DNA of 50,944 nt from contig BFEA01000093.1 of the NCBI GenBank assembly GCA_003427395.1, positions 3,119,301 through 3,170,244 of the forward strand. Reading direction: 5' to 3'. Below are positions 29,641 through 40,009 of the stretch, in pieces. How positions within the stretch are numbered: the stretch's first letter is position 1; each line of letters begins with the position of its first letter. This stretch comes from Chara braunii (taxonomy: Eukaryota > Streptophyta > Charophyceae > Charales > Characeae). Both the position numbers and the translations under genes were made by a program. The notes beneath the pieces were generated by a model. That model did not search any database and was not told where the DNA came from. It saw only the letters and a program-made list of their open reading frames with translations.

Positions 29641-31020
29641 TATTATAGTTGCCCCCGGGGGGGGGGGGGGATACCTTGGTCCATTGGGTGATGTCCGTCT
29701 CACAACAATGTGTGTCCAGCTGCCGAAGGCGAGAAAATTTGAAAGGTGCTGGCTGCCGGACAAAAAAAAAAAAAAAACTTCAAAAGCAATGGACATCCCA
29801 AATCGAAAATCAAAATTTGAATTGGGTGTTGGACGTGACGACGGTGACGCGGGGCAGGTGGTGTCCATACTGGCGACGGTGGAAACGGGCATTTGCAGCG
29901 GCGTAGTGGAGTCGTCGTAAGTCATCACAATTTTTTTAGCGCCCCACGAAGGTCCATTTCCATCACCTCCTCCTGCTGCCGAGCGTATGTGTGGAGTCGA
30001 GCACATGCGGAGAACGTCGTCGGCGACTTGGCGCTGAGGTTACCGTGGCCGTGGCGAGTTCGTCAGCTGTCGTATTTTCGTGTTGACGAGCATTGCGACA
30101 GGCGTGCCGATGGAGGGCGGTGGCAGCAACGAACGTGCGAAGTTGACGACGATCCAGAAGACAGCCGTGGCGGTAGCAGTGACAGTCGTGCTCTTTCGTT
30201 GTCAGCAAGAGAGGGCATTCAATTTGGGCAGAATGAGAGCACAGATCCGCACACCAAGGAGGAAGACACTTCATCAAGTCCCAGTCGAAGGGCTGGATAC
30301 TGTGGCAATCACCGAGGCTATAGCTCGGGTTTGCTGCGCCATGGGTTGCGGTGTTCTGCCATGAGTGACGTCGAGGTGGTGGATGAAATAGAAAGGAGGA
30401 TGGGGGGTGCGTGGGAGGATCTCAGACAATGCGACAACACGACGGAGCCAATGCGACGACGCGACAGAGGAGCCGGGGATGCACGCGTGGAAAAGGAGGA
30501 CCACGACAAGCAAAATCGCAACTAGGAGCAGCAGTGGAAACCTTCGATAGAGGTCGGCCATCGACAACACGTATGACAGGGCCGTAACTCCGCGACGACG
30601 GTGGAGGTCCACCAAACGGCAACGATGAAGGGAGCAAATGGTAGAGGACAGCATACGACACACCTCACCGACATGAGTGAGGATGCAGGAGGGGGATCGG
30701 GAAAAATATTCAATTTCCCCGACTGTTGAACCCCCGCTAAGCTGGCGGGATGCACTGCGACGACAGCCCCAATTGAAGATGAACCCCGACGACGGCCGCC
30801 CTCTAACAGTAACCGTTGGCGACCCCTTGCCTGAAATCCCAACATTGAGGCCTGAAGATGTCCGTGCAGCCGCTGGCGGAACACCAGTGTGCCAGCCGAA
30901 AAAAGAAAGTTGCCAACGACGCGTGCCTTCGCTGCTCTGATTATCGCGGGTCCTTGAGCTCCAAGGCACCTCGCGAGGTCCCTTGCACTAGGGCACGAAA
31001 TGGCTGGGCCACAAGGACAC
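29641..31020. other. No gene recognised
   Basis: Frames of 210 codons (29893-30525, plus) and 231 codons (30274-30969, minus) overlap each other. Both are Arg- or Ser-rich by virtue of repeated GACGAC-type sequence, and neither shows a domain. A 16-base A tract lies near 29762. I cannot assign it to any element seen here. Confidence 0.4.
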
Positions 31021-31173
31021 TTTTTTTTTTTTTTTTAATTGAAAAAACCGTCTGTGATGAGGAGTAGAGGAAGTGCTTGTAAGAGCAGACACTCCCTCTA
31101 CTCCTCAAATGGCTAGACGGCTCCGTTCCATTGGTGGGGAGCTGCACCTGCTGGAAACCGGGTCCAGTGTCCC
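31021..31173 (-). mobile_element. Solo LINE tail with a 13-bp perfect third hairpin
   Basis: Minus strand: core 31173-31119, hairpin arms 31107-31095 and 31070-31058 (13 perfect pairs plus four more after a mismatch; loop contains TCTGCTCTTACAAG), then poly-A 31036-31021. No LINE coding sequence remains. A second partial core lies beside it at 31198-31236. Confidence 0.85.
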
Positions 31174-31237
31174 TTTACATCATAATGAAAAGACATAGCA
31201 CAGCTCATGCTGGGAACCGGACCCAGTGTCCCTTCCG

Positions 31238-31353
31238 CTACAAGGATTCCTCGAGGGAATGTTTTCACATTTGTTTTCCAATTTCTTCCCTGAGGATAGG
31301 TGGAACGATCCCGTCCTTGTAGATTTTACCTGCCTGAGGAGTTTCTAACGAGC
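31238..31353. mobile_element. GGGGCTCGTT-type MITE fragment (inverted)
   Basis: It contains CTGAGGATAGGTGGAACGA and ends AGGAGTTTCTAACGAGCCC, the inverted terminus of the family at 29492 and 36188. The left end is uncertain. Confidence 0.6.
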
Positions 31354-31479
31354 CCGTATGTAGAAGTCATAGTGATGGGTCAGCTAGGGTCAATGCCTGA
31401 TTTGCGGCCCATATTGAGCTGAAGACACTGACAACAACATAATAGGGCAGTGTTATCTTGAACATTTCATATGTATATA

Positions 31480-31582
31480 GGGCTCTGGACCCGATTTTCA
31501 GCAGGTGACACTCCCCACCAGTATACTGGAGTCCCAAACCAAGGTGTTAGGAGTGGGCACTCACATCACCACTCCTAGCACC
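31480..31582 (+). mobile_element. Solo LINE tail with a 14-bp third hairpin
   Basis: Core 31480-31532, then arms 31543-31556 and 31569-31582 (14 pairs, one of them G-U) with a 12-base loop GCACTCACATCA. No poly-A follows; a poly-G region comes instead. Confidence 0.8.
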
Positions 31583-31610
31583 CTCGGAGGGGTGTTGTTA
31601 GGGGTGTTGT

Positions 31611-31673
31611 GGGGAGGGGGGGGGGGGGGGGGGGGGCTGAGGGGTGCGCGTGAGGGGGGGGGGGGGGGGGAGC

Positions 31674-31709
<36 letters not shown>
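31611..31709. repeat. Poly-G region
   Basis: Runs of up to 34 G with few interruptions. It could form G-quadruplex structures and could also be an assembly or sequencing artefact. The poly-Pro frame on the minus strand is a product of it. Confidence 0.9.
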
Positions 31710-31714
<5 letters not shown>

Positions 31715-31724
31715 GCAGCTTGCA

Positions 31725-31795
31725 TACTCCCCGAAACTGTATCTTGGCCCATAGTGCAATTATAACTCATTTTTGCGACTCCCGCGTAGCCCCCC
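31725..31795. mobile_element. Foldback MITE family A, half copy
   Basis: GAAACTGTATCTTGGCCCATAG followed by TGCAATTATAACTCATTTTTGCGACTCCCGCG matches the right half of 16868-17008 and 38433-38604. The left half is missing. Confidence 0.7.
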
Positions 31796-32030
31796 CCCAA
31801 AAAAAAGGAGAGTCAGCAACCTGCTTCCATGTCACATTGGCTAGCTCAGTAGACTTCATCCTTGGTTTTCATGACTGAGTTGAACAGAGTAGGTGCTGCC
31901 ATTGTGCTGAGTTCAGGACCCACTGCTTTTTACAAGAATGACGCCTATCAGTTCGCTGGGGTGAGTCGCACCATCCTGTAACCTGTAGCTATGCGGAGTG
32001 TAGCGATTTTTCTGTTTGTCTTTTTTTTTT

Positions 32031-32315
32031 GGGAAAAGTTTCGAAATGCCCCTGAAGTTCGTGTTTATTTGTATTTTGCCCCTCCGACGACCGACTTACC
32101 CTGATTTGCCCCTCTGACAACATTTCAAGTTTCCAAAAAAAAAACTGGCGTCGTTTGGGCCTGAAATATGTTCAATATGCCCCTACCGGTACCGGTGCCA
32201 AATTTCCAGTATGCCCCTACTGGAAAGCCGTTGGGTACCGACACAAAAATTAAAAGATACCCCTGCCGGTACCGTGCATCTCGGCTGTACATTACCCTCC
32301 TAGCTCCACAGCTTT

Positions 32316-32368
<53 letters not shown>

Positions 32369-32678
32369 GGCAGCAGTACAAAGGAGCTGAACGGGGAAGA
32401 GGAGAGGGAGGTGGTGGTGGCGGTAACTCCGACAGTTTCGAGGATGTGGTTTGTTGGTCGTGGCCGGGCATTAATGGGGCAAGCAACCAATGGCACGATT
32501 TTGTGCATGCGTGCACAAGTGTACATGTGTACACGTGCGGAGAGCAACAGAGGTCAGCACTGAGCAGTGCGGCAAGGCAGGAGCAACAGAGATGGGCGAT
32601 TTTCATCCCCCCATGACCGTGCTGAACGGGGTTGTGATAGTGACAATGGTGACCCACACACACACACACACACAGACN

Positions 32679-32734
<56 letters not shown>

Positions 32735-33189
32735 AAGAGACAGAGAGAGAGGCGTGGAAGAAGGGGAGGAACACTCACCTTCGGCAACGTACTCTGAGGA
32801 CGTCCAACGAGGCGGCAGGTCGCAGTAGCAGAAGAATGAACTCCACTGTGGATTGCAGCAGTGGACAGAACGTGGAGTGGAGCGATGTTTTTTGCGCGGC
32901 GGCGGCCTGGAAAAGCAAGGAGTTTGAATTCAAATTCTTAGGGACTCCCCGCTGGAGGGCATCCCAGGAAGATGCATCCATCGCGAAAGGGCAAATCGAA
33001 CAGCCACCACGGGAAATGGGACCGACGGTCCGGTAGGGGCATTCGGAAAAGTTGCGCCCCTCACTGACAAGCGCATGCAGGCCCTGCACGAAAGTTCAGA
33101 GGCACCAGGGGCAAATCAGGGTAAGTCGGCCGTCAGAGGGGCAAAACGCAAATAAACACAAACTTCAGGGGCATTTCAAAAATTTTCCC
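32031..33189. mobile_element. MULE-like element with 83-bp inverted repeats
   Basis: Left end 32031-32113 (GGGAAAAGTTTCGAAATGCC...) and right end 33107-33189 are inverted copies with about seven mismatches in 83. At least nine T flank each side (32021-32030 and 33190-33198), consistent with a 9-bp duplication, though a T run is weak evidence. Long inverted repeats plus a 9-bp duplication suggest a non-autonomous Mutator-like element. The 1-kb interior has no transposase; it holds two GA tracts and a CA tract. Confidence 0.8.
32319..32751. repeat. GA and CA microsatellites inside the MULE-like element
   Basis: (AG)n at 32319-32366, (CA)n at about 32654-32674 and (GA)n from 32679 to about 32751 with one ambiguous base at 32678. 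The Ser-Leu and Arg-Glu frames here are artefacts. Confidence 0.95.
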
Positions 33190-33637
33190 TTTTTTTTTAA
33201 TGCGGGAACGTAGCCTGGTAGAGAGATCCGGGAAAGTGGCTTCTGTCACCCTATCTGGCGCTATGGTATGTGGTGGGAAGGGCCTACTTACATCCTGAGG
33301 CAACTGTAGCCAGTTGCTACGAGCAATACACAAGACTTCTGTGGTTGAAGCTTCGTCAGAACCAGCCTGTCTGACATTCATGGCTAGATTAAGGTATCTA
33401 TCAGGATTGAAACCCTGGATTCACTCAGCGTACTCTCGAAGGCAGCTGATGCCAAAAGTCCGCCTCACAGGATAATACTGCCTGTAGCAGAAAAGGAATA
33501 CCTGACATAATTGAAGTTCAACAAAAACAAGCATGACATATAACCCTCTGGAATCTGGATAATTGGGATAATAATAGTAGTACTTATATAGTAGTACATA
33601 GTACAGTAATAAAATTGACAGTGATCTTGTACTACCT

Positions 33638-33659
33638 GGCTCCCCACCAATAGATGGAG

Positions 33660-33710
<51 letters not shown>
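33638..33710 (+). mobile_element. Truncated LINE tail with 45-base poly-A
   Basis: Only the 3' part of the core (GGCTCCCCACCAATAGATGG) is present, ten bases before a poly-A tract. There is no third hairpin. Confidence 0.75.
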
Positions 33711-33712
<2 letters not shown>

Positions 33713-33791
33713 GGGGGCCTGGGGGTCAGCTGTGGATATACGACGATCTGTTGCCCTTTCTGACTTCCACGTCTGCCAGCGGAAGGGGCCA

Positions 33792-33850
33792 TCTTCTTTT
33801 CTTTTCTTTCTTTCTTTCTTTCTTTCTTTTTTTCTTTTCTTTTTTTTTAC
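33792..33850. repeat. (TTTC)n-type low complexity
   Basis: Repeated TTTC and TTTTC units. Not coding. Confidence 0.9.
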
Positions 33851-34169
33851 TGCCTTAAGATATCATCATTGAGCTGACCGGCCCCAGGCAATTCAGAAAT
33901 ATTTGTTGGTTTTACTCATCAAGTTCATCATCCGGATCTGTATTTCAACACTTATAGATGTACCCACTAAGCTAGGCTCTTGGGTCAGGCCCCGCCTTTC
34001 AACATGTTCACACAATTCAGGAAAGCTATTGAGAGCAGCAGAATACGCGTGCAGAACAGCTGAAAAAAAGAAGAAGAAAAAAAAGGGGATGTAACTCTCA
34101 GAATCATGCCAGACCAGAAATTGAAGGAAAGAACTTACCTCCAACAGGCCGTGGGCCTCAGGCACTACT

Positions 34170-34455
34170 CACCAAATGTTAAAAGTGAGAATGCCAAGTG
34201 GAAACGATGGGTGGAGCAAGGAATTTACAAAGTCGGGGATTTATGGGATAGTTCCACTCAGTCATGACATTCTCTGGACTCGCTCATGTCCGAGACTGGC
34301 CAGATCATAAACATGGCCCAATGCTTACAAGAGATCCAAGAGTCCATCCCTTTAGCATGGGTCCAAACCTTGAAAATGGGCCCGCGTCTTGCCCAGAATG
34401 ACTGGGTAGTGACGAAGGACTCTTTGGCCCTACCAATGGTTCTGTATAATGTACA
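34170..34455 (+). pseudogene. LINE ORF2 fragment, plus strand
   Basis: The frame reads KWKRWVEQGIYKVGDLWD, has a TGA, then continues with LAWVQTLKMGPRLAQNDWVV. This matches the post-RT segment of LINE 2 and LINE 5 (LAWLRTLRRGPTMEVGDWVV). It has no tail of its own and abuts the poly-T of the next, oppositely oriented LINE. Confidence 0.65.
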
Positions 34456-35053
34456 GAGCACGGTGAACCACCATGTCTTTTTTTTCCTTTTTCTTTTTTT
34501 TGTCTCGGGAGGCCCCATCTATTGGTGGGGGGCGTCACCTGCTAGAAAACGGGTCCAGCGTCCCTATACAAATATAACATCAGCTGAGACCTTTATAAGA
34601 GTTTGCTGTAAGTGTGCATATCTTGGCTGTGGTTGTACCTCCAGGACAGACTCCTGTCCCGAGTAGTATACTGCTTTGTAGTACTGTGTCCTACCTTATA
34701 TCCTACCATCTATTTCTGGGCAGCATCATCTGCTGGAAACCGAGTCCAGCGTCCATGTACAATCCAATGTAGCATGTCTCAGATCCTCGCCTGAGTGTTT
34801 GTCATTACCTAAGCACTGCAGGCAATCATCTTCTAACCCCGGGGCTCCGTTCTCCCATGGAGCTGCTTATGTCACCCATCCCGTCCGGGACCCCAACTCC
34901 CTTGTTTGACCCAGTGCGATTCCGCAGCCCCCTACTTGTATAATGTCCGTATGGATTTATTCGAACTTAATCAACACTGTGCAATCTGTAGGTTTATGAG
35001 TTAGTTCTATATTTGTAAGTAATCTCGACCCTGTGTGTCCGTGTTGAACCTCT

Positions 35054-35298
35054 NNNNNNNNNNNNNNNNNNNNNNNNNNNNNNNNNNNNNNNNNNNNNNN
35101 NNNNNNNNNNNNNNNNNNNNNNNNNNNNNNNNNNNNNNNNNNNNNNNNNNNNNNNNNNNNNNNNNNNNNNNNNNNNNNNNNNNNNNNNNNNNNNNNNNNN
35201 NNNNNNNNNNNNNNNNNNNNNNNNNNNNNNNNNNNNNNNNNNNNNNNNNNNNNNNNNNNNNNNNNNNNNNNNNNNNNNNNNNNNNNNNNNNNNNNNNN
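35054..35298. other. Assembly gap (245 N)
   Basis: Undetermined bases. The gap falls where LINE 1 encodes its C-rich proline run, and the right flank is already G-rich on the plus strand, so low-complexity sequence probably caused it. Confidence 0.98.
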
Positions 35299-35299
35299 G

Positions 35300-35985
35300 G
35301 GGGAGGTGGGGAGGGGGGAGATAGGATGGTGAAATTGGTCGGGCGATAGTGTATGTGGAAACATGTATACGGCCTGAATTCCCACTGGTCTTCAGCCATC
35401 ATCCACTGGCGCCACACCAGGTTCAGTTGGTTGTATACCGTGCACATTCTGTTATGTGGATCCAGCCACACCTCCGAGAACCCGTCGATCAGTTGAGTTC
35501 TTTTGGTAGCATTTTGTTTGTGCAAGCCTGTTTTTCATTGACTTCCAAGCTTGATGAGTTTGTGTGACTATCTTGTCATTGAGCACGGCCTTAGCCTGTG
35601 GAAGGTCAAATGTGTGTTGATTTCTTTCATGAGAGCACCTCATTCGCCAGGCCGCCATCAGGAGTGGAAGTCTCATGTATTGATGAATGTTAAGTGCAAA
35701 GGGCGACCAGTGCGAAAATTCCTGGTGGTCCTGCCAAAAGAGGAGGGACAGGACATTCCAGGGTAGATGATGTCCAGTAAGGAAATGATAGGCAGCATCC
35801 CACCATCTCCATAAGCGCACCACCATGGGGCAATCAAGGAGGCAATGTTCCAGTGTCGCTCTCTTTCTTGGCACGCACGTTTCGCAGTAGGAACACAAAG
35901 GAGAGAGTAAGCCTTTGCTCTCATAATCCTGATCTTCTCCCCAGTCTGGCATATCACACGATCATTCCATTTCTGGTAGTTGCTC
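35300..35985 (-). pseudogene. LINE 6 ORF2 zf-RVT and C-terminal region
   Basis: Open stretch 35952-35452 holds the zinc cluster (CSYCETCVPRKRATLEHCLL, then DCPMVV), the Trp-rich run RLWRWWDA and IHQYMRLPLLMAAWRMRCS, matching LINE 1. A frameshift near 35460-35510 leads to EVWLDPHNRM and then SPPSPPP before the gap. The zinc ligands are intact. The 5' end is lost at 35985, where a SINE begins. Confidence 0.75.
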
Positions 35986-36145
35986 ATATGGTGGAGTCTT
36001 GGATTACATGTTACAAGGTCACGGGTTCAAGCTTGGTTCGGTCCTTGGGGGGGGTCCTTGTCCAGCTGGCTCGTTCTCTCCTCGATACATGATCCACAAA
36101 GTACACATAGCTTTCGGGCATACACACATAGCTTGCGAATTATAT
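35984..36145 (+). mobile_element. tRNA-like SINE, copy 2
   Basis: ATATGGTGGAGTCTTGG (A-box-like) and ACGGGTTCAAGCTTGG (B-box-like) are followed by CCTTGTCCAGCTGGC, ACACATAG and TTTCGGGCAT, as in 19138-19315. The copies are diverged. Confidence 0.6.
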
Positions 36146-36187
36146 ATCGTTTACAGGTTACATACACAAGTTTCCACACATGATACT

Positions 36188-36325
36188 GGGGCTTGTTCGA
36201 CACTCCTTGGGGCGTCCTCGGGGCCGAAGGAAGTTTCCTTGGGGGTTTTCAGGGAAATTCCCGCCATCGTTCCACCTGTCCTCAGGGACGTCGCCCGAGG
36301 ACATTTCCTTCGAACGATGTCAGAC
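36188..36325. mobile_element. GGGGCTCGTT-type MITE copy
   Basis: GGGGCTTGTTCGACACTCCT...CGTTCCACCTGTCCTCAGGG...TTCCTTCGAACGA. The order of motifs is the same as at 29492-29640. Confidence 0.65.
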
Positions 36326-36509
36326 AAGAAAAAAGAAAAGGAAAAAAAATCAAATGTGTTTGAGGCCTTCAGCCAATAGGGTGCCGCCACGATCCAGATT
36401 CTCGGTTGTAACGTCTCTCTACCCATGTGCCCGATCCTCTCCGTGAAACGCGGATTCCTTTTGCCCAAGGGACCTCGTGGGTGTAACATTATCATCATCC
36501 ATGTTATAT

Positions 36510-37500
36510 CATGCATCCTGGTTTTCTGAAATGTTGGGCGGCTTCTGGCCTACGTCCTCATTCAGGATATAGATTTAAGAGATTATCGAATCAGCACCGA
36601 TATCTGCAGAGTTGCCTTGTTTTGTGCCCCTGGTTCGTCGATGCCAGAACGACGTTGGCCGGAGCTGGGCTGTTGCCCTGTAACCTGCATTGGCAGGGGT
36701 ATGAGGCCTTGTAGAGAGATCTGGGGTTTTGCTGAGGGAGGAAGGCAATCCAAGTGACGAACTAGGGGGGCTGCCTTGACGACCTATGGGGCCAGGAATA
36801 GTCTAGGTGGCGAGAACAGGTCAGCTATGGCTGACATTGGTTAGGAGGGCATAGTCTCTGAGATGTAAGGTCTTGGCATAGGGAGGGCTAGGAGGTGCTC
36901 TAGGAGTAGGAGGCCAGTGGTGCTGATATAGCATACTCTTCTATCATCAGCATAATCATCTTCATCAACATCATCATCATCATAAATATTATTATCTCAT
37001 CATTGTTATATTAAGCTTTCTAGTGTTCTAGAATTTTTGGACAGCATCTAGTTTTCTTCCACATCCGGGATATAGGATTTCAAAGATGGTCGAACCCGGA
37101 CCGATATCTGCAGAGTTGTTATTTTTTGTGCCCCTATTTTGCCGACGCCAGAACGACGCTGGCTAGAGTTGGGGCGTTGCCCTGTAACCTGCAAAGGCAG
37201 GAGCGTGAGGCCTTGTAGAGAGATCTGGGGGTTGCCGAGGGAGGAAGGCAATCCACTGGCCAATCGGGGGGGGCTGCTCGGTGGCGAGGAGAGATCAGCT
37301 ATGGGTGACATTGGTTAGGTTGGTTTTGTCTCGGATTTACAATGTCCTGGTACAGGGAGGGCTAGAAGTTGCTCTAGAATTAGGAGACCAAAATTGTTGA
37401 TATAGCATAGCTTACTACAATTAATACAATTTTTTATCATCATCAGCATCATCATCATTTGTATTATCATCATCATCATCATCATCATCATCATCGTCAC
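36510..37500. repeat. Tandem duplication of about 490 bp
   Basis: Two related units lie side by side, 36510-37010 and 37055-37500. Shared landmarks include GACCGATATCTGCAGAGTTG, TTGCCCTGTAACCTGC, TAGAGAGATCTGGGG and TTGATATAGCATA, with TCA-rich microsatellite at the end of each. Inverted, the unit is related to 8198-8420 and 9165-9290. Confidence 0.8.
37438..37498. repeat. (TCA)n microsatellite
   Basis: Nearly uninterrupted TCA/ATC triplets. The poly-Asp frame on the minus strand is an artefact. Confidence 0.9.
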
Positions 37501-37649
37501 CACATGAGGGACGCTGAGCCTGGTTCTCAGCAAGTTCGGTTCGGTTTCTCCGGGCAGACTGTAGGACCCCGACCTCATTCCTCTTATTGGTAATATTAGC
37601 CTTTGGCACTGGGCCCTTTTTTTGAAAAAAAAAAAAAAAAAAAAAAAAA

Positions 37650-37815
37650 AGGTCCCTAGGGCAAAAGGAAGAAATGGTTGGAGAATCCTCGGAGCCCAAG
37701 GAATTTCCTTCGGAGTGTTTTCACTTCTTTTTTTTTCCGACTGCATCCCTGAGGATAGGTGGAACGAACAATTCCTCGGGGACTTTACGCGCCCGAGGAG
37801 TGTTGAACGAGCCCC
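37650..37815. mobile_element. GGGGCTCGTT-type MITE copy (inverted)
   Basis: Ends GAGGAGTGTTGAACGAGCCCC at 37815 and contains CTGAGGATAGGTGGAACGA. It follows a 28-base A tract at 37624-37650 belonging to another element. Confidence 0.65.
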
Positions 37816-38432
37816 ACTGTTTACACAGATTCACATAATATATACACAAAAAACAGGTTGGGGAGTCACTGGAAGGGTCTAGTGCCTGCAGTAGGTTCAG
37901 GTAGGTTGGATAGGGTGTCATTGGGTGCAGTTCCTACTGACATTCGGATAGAACTGTCTGGTGGCTATATATATATGGGGCATGTAGTTCATTGTTTGGG
38001 CCTGAAGTCCGAAGTTCTTATTCGACAAGGTTCGTCCGATTCTGCTTCCACCAGGGCTGGGCAATCTATCAGCCCTGGTGCCTATCACTGTTGTTCGGTC
38101 CAAGTTGTCTGCCCATTGGTAGGGCAATGGTCCTGAGTGCTGGTCACACTGAACGGAACATTGTGCGTTGTATTCGAATAGAAAGCAACCTATGCAGTGT
38201 ACTCATTGACTACGCATATGCGTTATGTTCGGGGGAAGACCGTAACATTCATTGAAAAGTTATTCTGGGTGTTCCGCTTTGTGCCAGTCATTTACCCTGC
38301 GTCAGATTTCCTCTTGCGAAGATACGACTTCCCACTGCCAACAATCAACTGGCCAAATTAGGATCATAGGAAGATTCACCAATCAACACAGACTTCTTCG
38401 AATATATAGTTTGTCCTAAGGGGTTACTTCAG
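37816..38432. other. No gene recognised
   Basis: Short frames only, and no element boundary seen. TGCGTTGTATTCG near 38163 recalls part of the 3199-3309 hairpin arm, but the match is too short to use. Confidence 0.4.
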
Positions 38433-38604
38433 TAGAGTCACAAAAAAGAACAATTATAATTGTACTATGCGGCACGATACAATTTGCAATTGCACTTCGG
38501 GCACCCTACCTGGCCAGAAAGCTAGGTTGTATACATTGCCCAAACTGCAAGTCGAAACTGTATCTTGGCCCATAGTGCAATCATAATTCATTTTTGTGAC
38601 TCCC
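38433..38604. mobile_element. Foldback MITE, family A
   Basis: Left half (GAGTCACAAAAAAGAACAAT, then TATAATTGTACTATG) is inverted at the right (CCATAGTGCAATCATAATTC, then ATTTTTGTGACTCCCGCG). The central TACCTGGCCAGAAAGCTAGG also folds on itself. Clearly the same family as 16868-17008. Confidence 0.78.
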
Positions 38605-39956
38605 GCGTAGTTTTCCTTTGTTCTAGTATCCCACTAGCAGAAACCATGTTGCAACAAGTGCAAAGGTATAAGGGCACTTAACCACGGAGACGACATGCCC
38701 CCAGCATCCGTGCCACCAGAATAGGAGAACTTGCAGACTGAGACTGGAGTCACTGGACCTTGCATAACTTTCCAACCCTTTTGGCTAAGTGAGATAGAGT
38801 GTAGTATCTGTCCTGATCAGTTTAATATCTGATAAAAACACAAACAAATAAACAAAGAGACTGGACCTTGTAAATATGGAAGTTGGTCGGCGCCTTGCAC
38901 GAAGGATGGATATGAATTTACGAAATGAAAACTCGGACCGACCAACTCGACAACAGGGAAAAAAAAAATAATGAGACAAATACGTTGCCTGGACAAGGGA
39001 AGAAACAAGAACAGACGTTGGTTTTGCATCAGCAGGAACCAGACCAATGCGTACTGTTGACGAGGCAAAAGCAAGAGCAGTTGCATTCGGAGGTAGATGG
39101 CCAGCAAGAGTCGGGTATTCTGCTGATGGAGTAGCAGCACTTGCATGGCACCTCCCAAATGCTGATAAAACAGACACCTTTGTATCAACAACAGGAAATG
39201 GAGCCTCGATTGTCCAATTTATCACCGCAATTAGTGTCTTAAATTCCTCAAAAAAAAAAAAAATCGGGGGAGCAAATGCATCAGCGGATCGGCCAGTTAC
39301 AATCTACTGATATCCCCCTTCAAGAACCCTTGCAACAGAGTGGGCCACTGGGAGAAAAACGACATTTTCAGTACGTACAGCCCCTTCCATCACCGACATC
39401 TGAAGAAACTGGCAAGAGACAGAAATTGAAACATATATTAAAGAAAGAACAAGGGCATAAGTCTCAAGTACCGAAAGGTAACTCTATCATTCTGGTGAGG
39501 AAAAAGGGGGCAGATGGGAGATAGGGCGCTCACCAGTGGGTCAAGATCAATATGGGGGTGTTACGTTGAGGAGTTGGTCCACATATGTCAAATATCATTA
39601 TTCTGCGGATAAGGTTTTCAAGAGGGATTTGCATGATTTCCTAGCTAAGTACTTGATCCTCGTCCTCAGGCAACACTCACCGAAATTAGAGACAAAGCAC
39701 AAATGGCGAGAGGGACACTTTTGTTCGTTTTGAAGAGCACGAGTAGGCAGGCCTCAAGTGGTACCCTCATGCAACCTTACTCGAACTATAGAATCTCAAG
39801 ATAAAAGTCAATGCGGTTTGGTCTATGTCAGATGTGGTAACATTTTTGTGCTCCATTCTGCGTAGGGGTATCCTCCAGTTAAATTTTGACCTTGAGTGGT
39901 AATTGGGTCCAACTTTAGGCGACTGAGGGAGTTAAGAGGAAAAAATGGTTTATTGT
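38605..39956 (+). other. Region upstream of LINE 4 endonuclease, possible ORF1 remnant
   Basis: Short plus-strand frames (39047-39310, 39276-39524, 39536-39733) encode Gln/Lys-rich peptides, and the A+T-rich composition resembles LINE 4. No nucleic-acid-binding motif of ORF1 proteins is certain. It may be ORF1 and 5' untranslated sequence of LINE 4, but position is the only support. The LINE 5' boundary is not placed. Confidence 0.35.
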
Positions 39957-40009
39957 AATGGAGGCACTACACACATTTTACAGGAAAAATCCCTCATGGC
40001 ATGCTGCGA

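Larger units (their letters stand above)
34475..35985 (-). mobile_element. LINE 6: proline-rich L1-type element with assembly gap
   Basis: Minus strand: ORF2 C-terminal sequence from 35985 to about 35300, a gap, 3' untranslated sequence, a tail core (34756-34697), then a second core (34565-34511) and a T-rich end at 34478-34500. Two cores suggest one LINE inserted into the tail of another. It belongs to the same subfamily as LINE 1. Confidence 0.7.

Noticed and set aside
29893-30969. Two long overlapping frames (210 codons plus, 231 codons minus)
   Set aside because: They overlap on opposite strands, have biased composition from GACGAC-like sequence, and show no domain.
31561-31800. Proline-rich open frame on the minus strand
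   Set aside because: It is the translation of the poly-G tract and carries no other signal.
32292-32828. Ser-Leu and Arg-Glu rich frames on both strands
   Set aside because: They are translations of GA/CT microsatellites inside the MULE-like element.
37421-37746. Asp/Met-rich frames on the minus strand
   Set aside because: They come from the (TCA)n microsatellite and neighbouring A tract.
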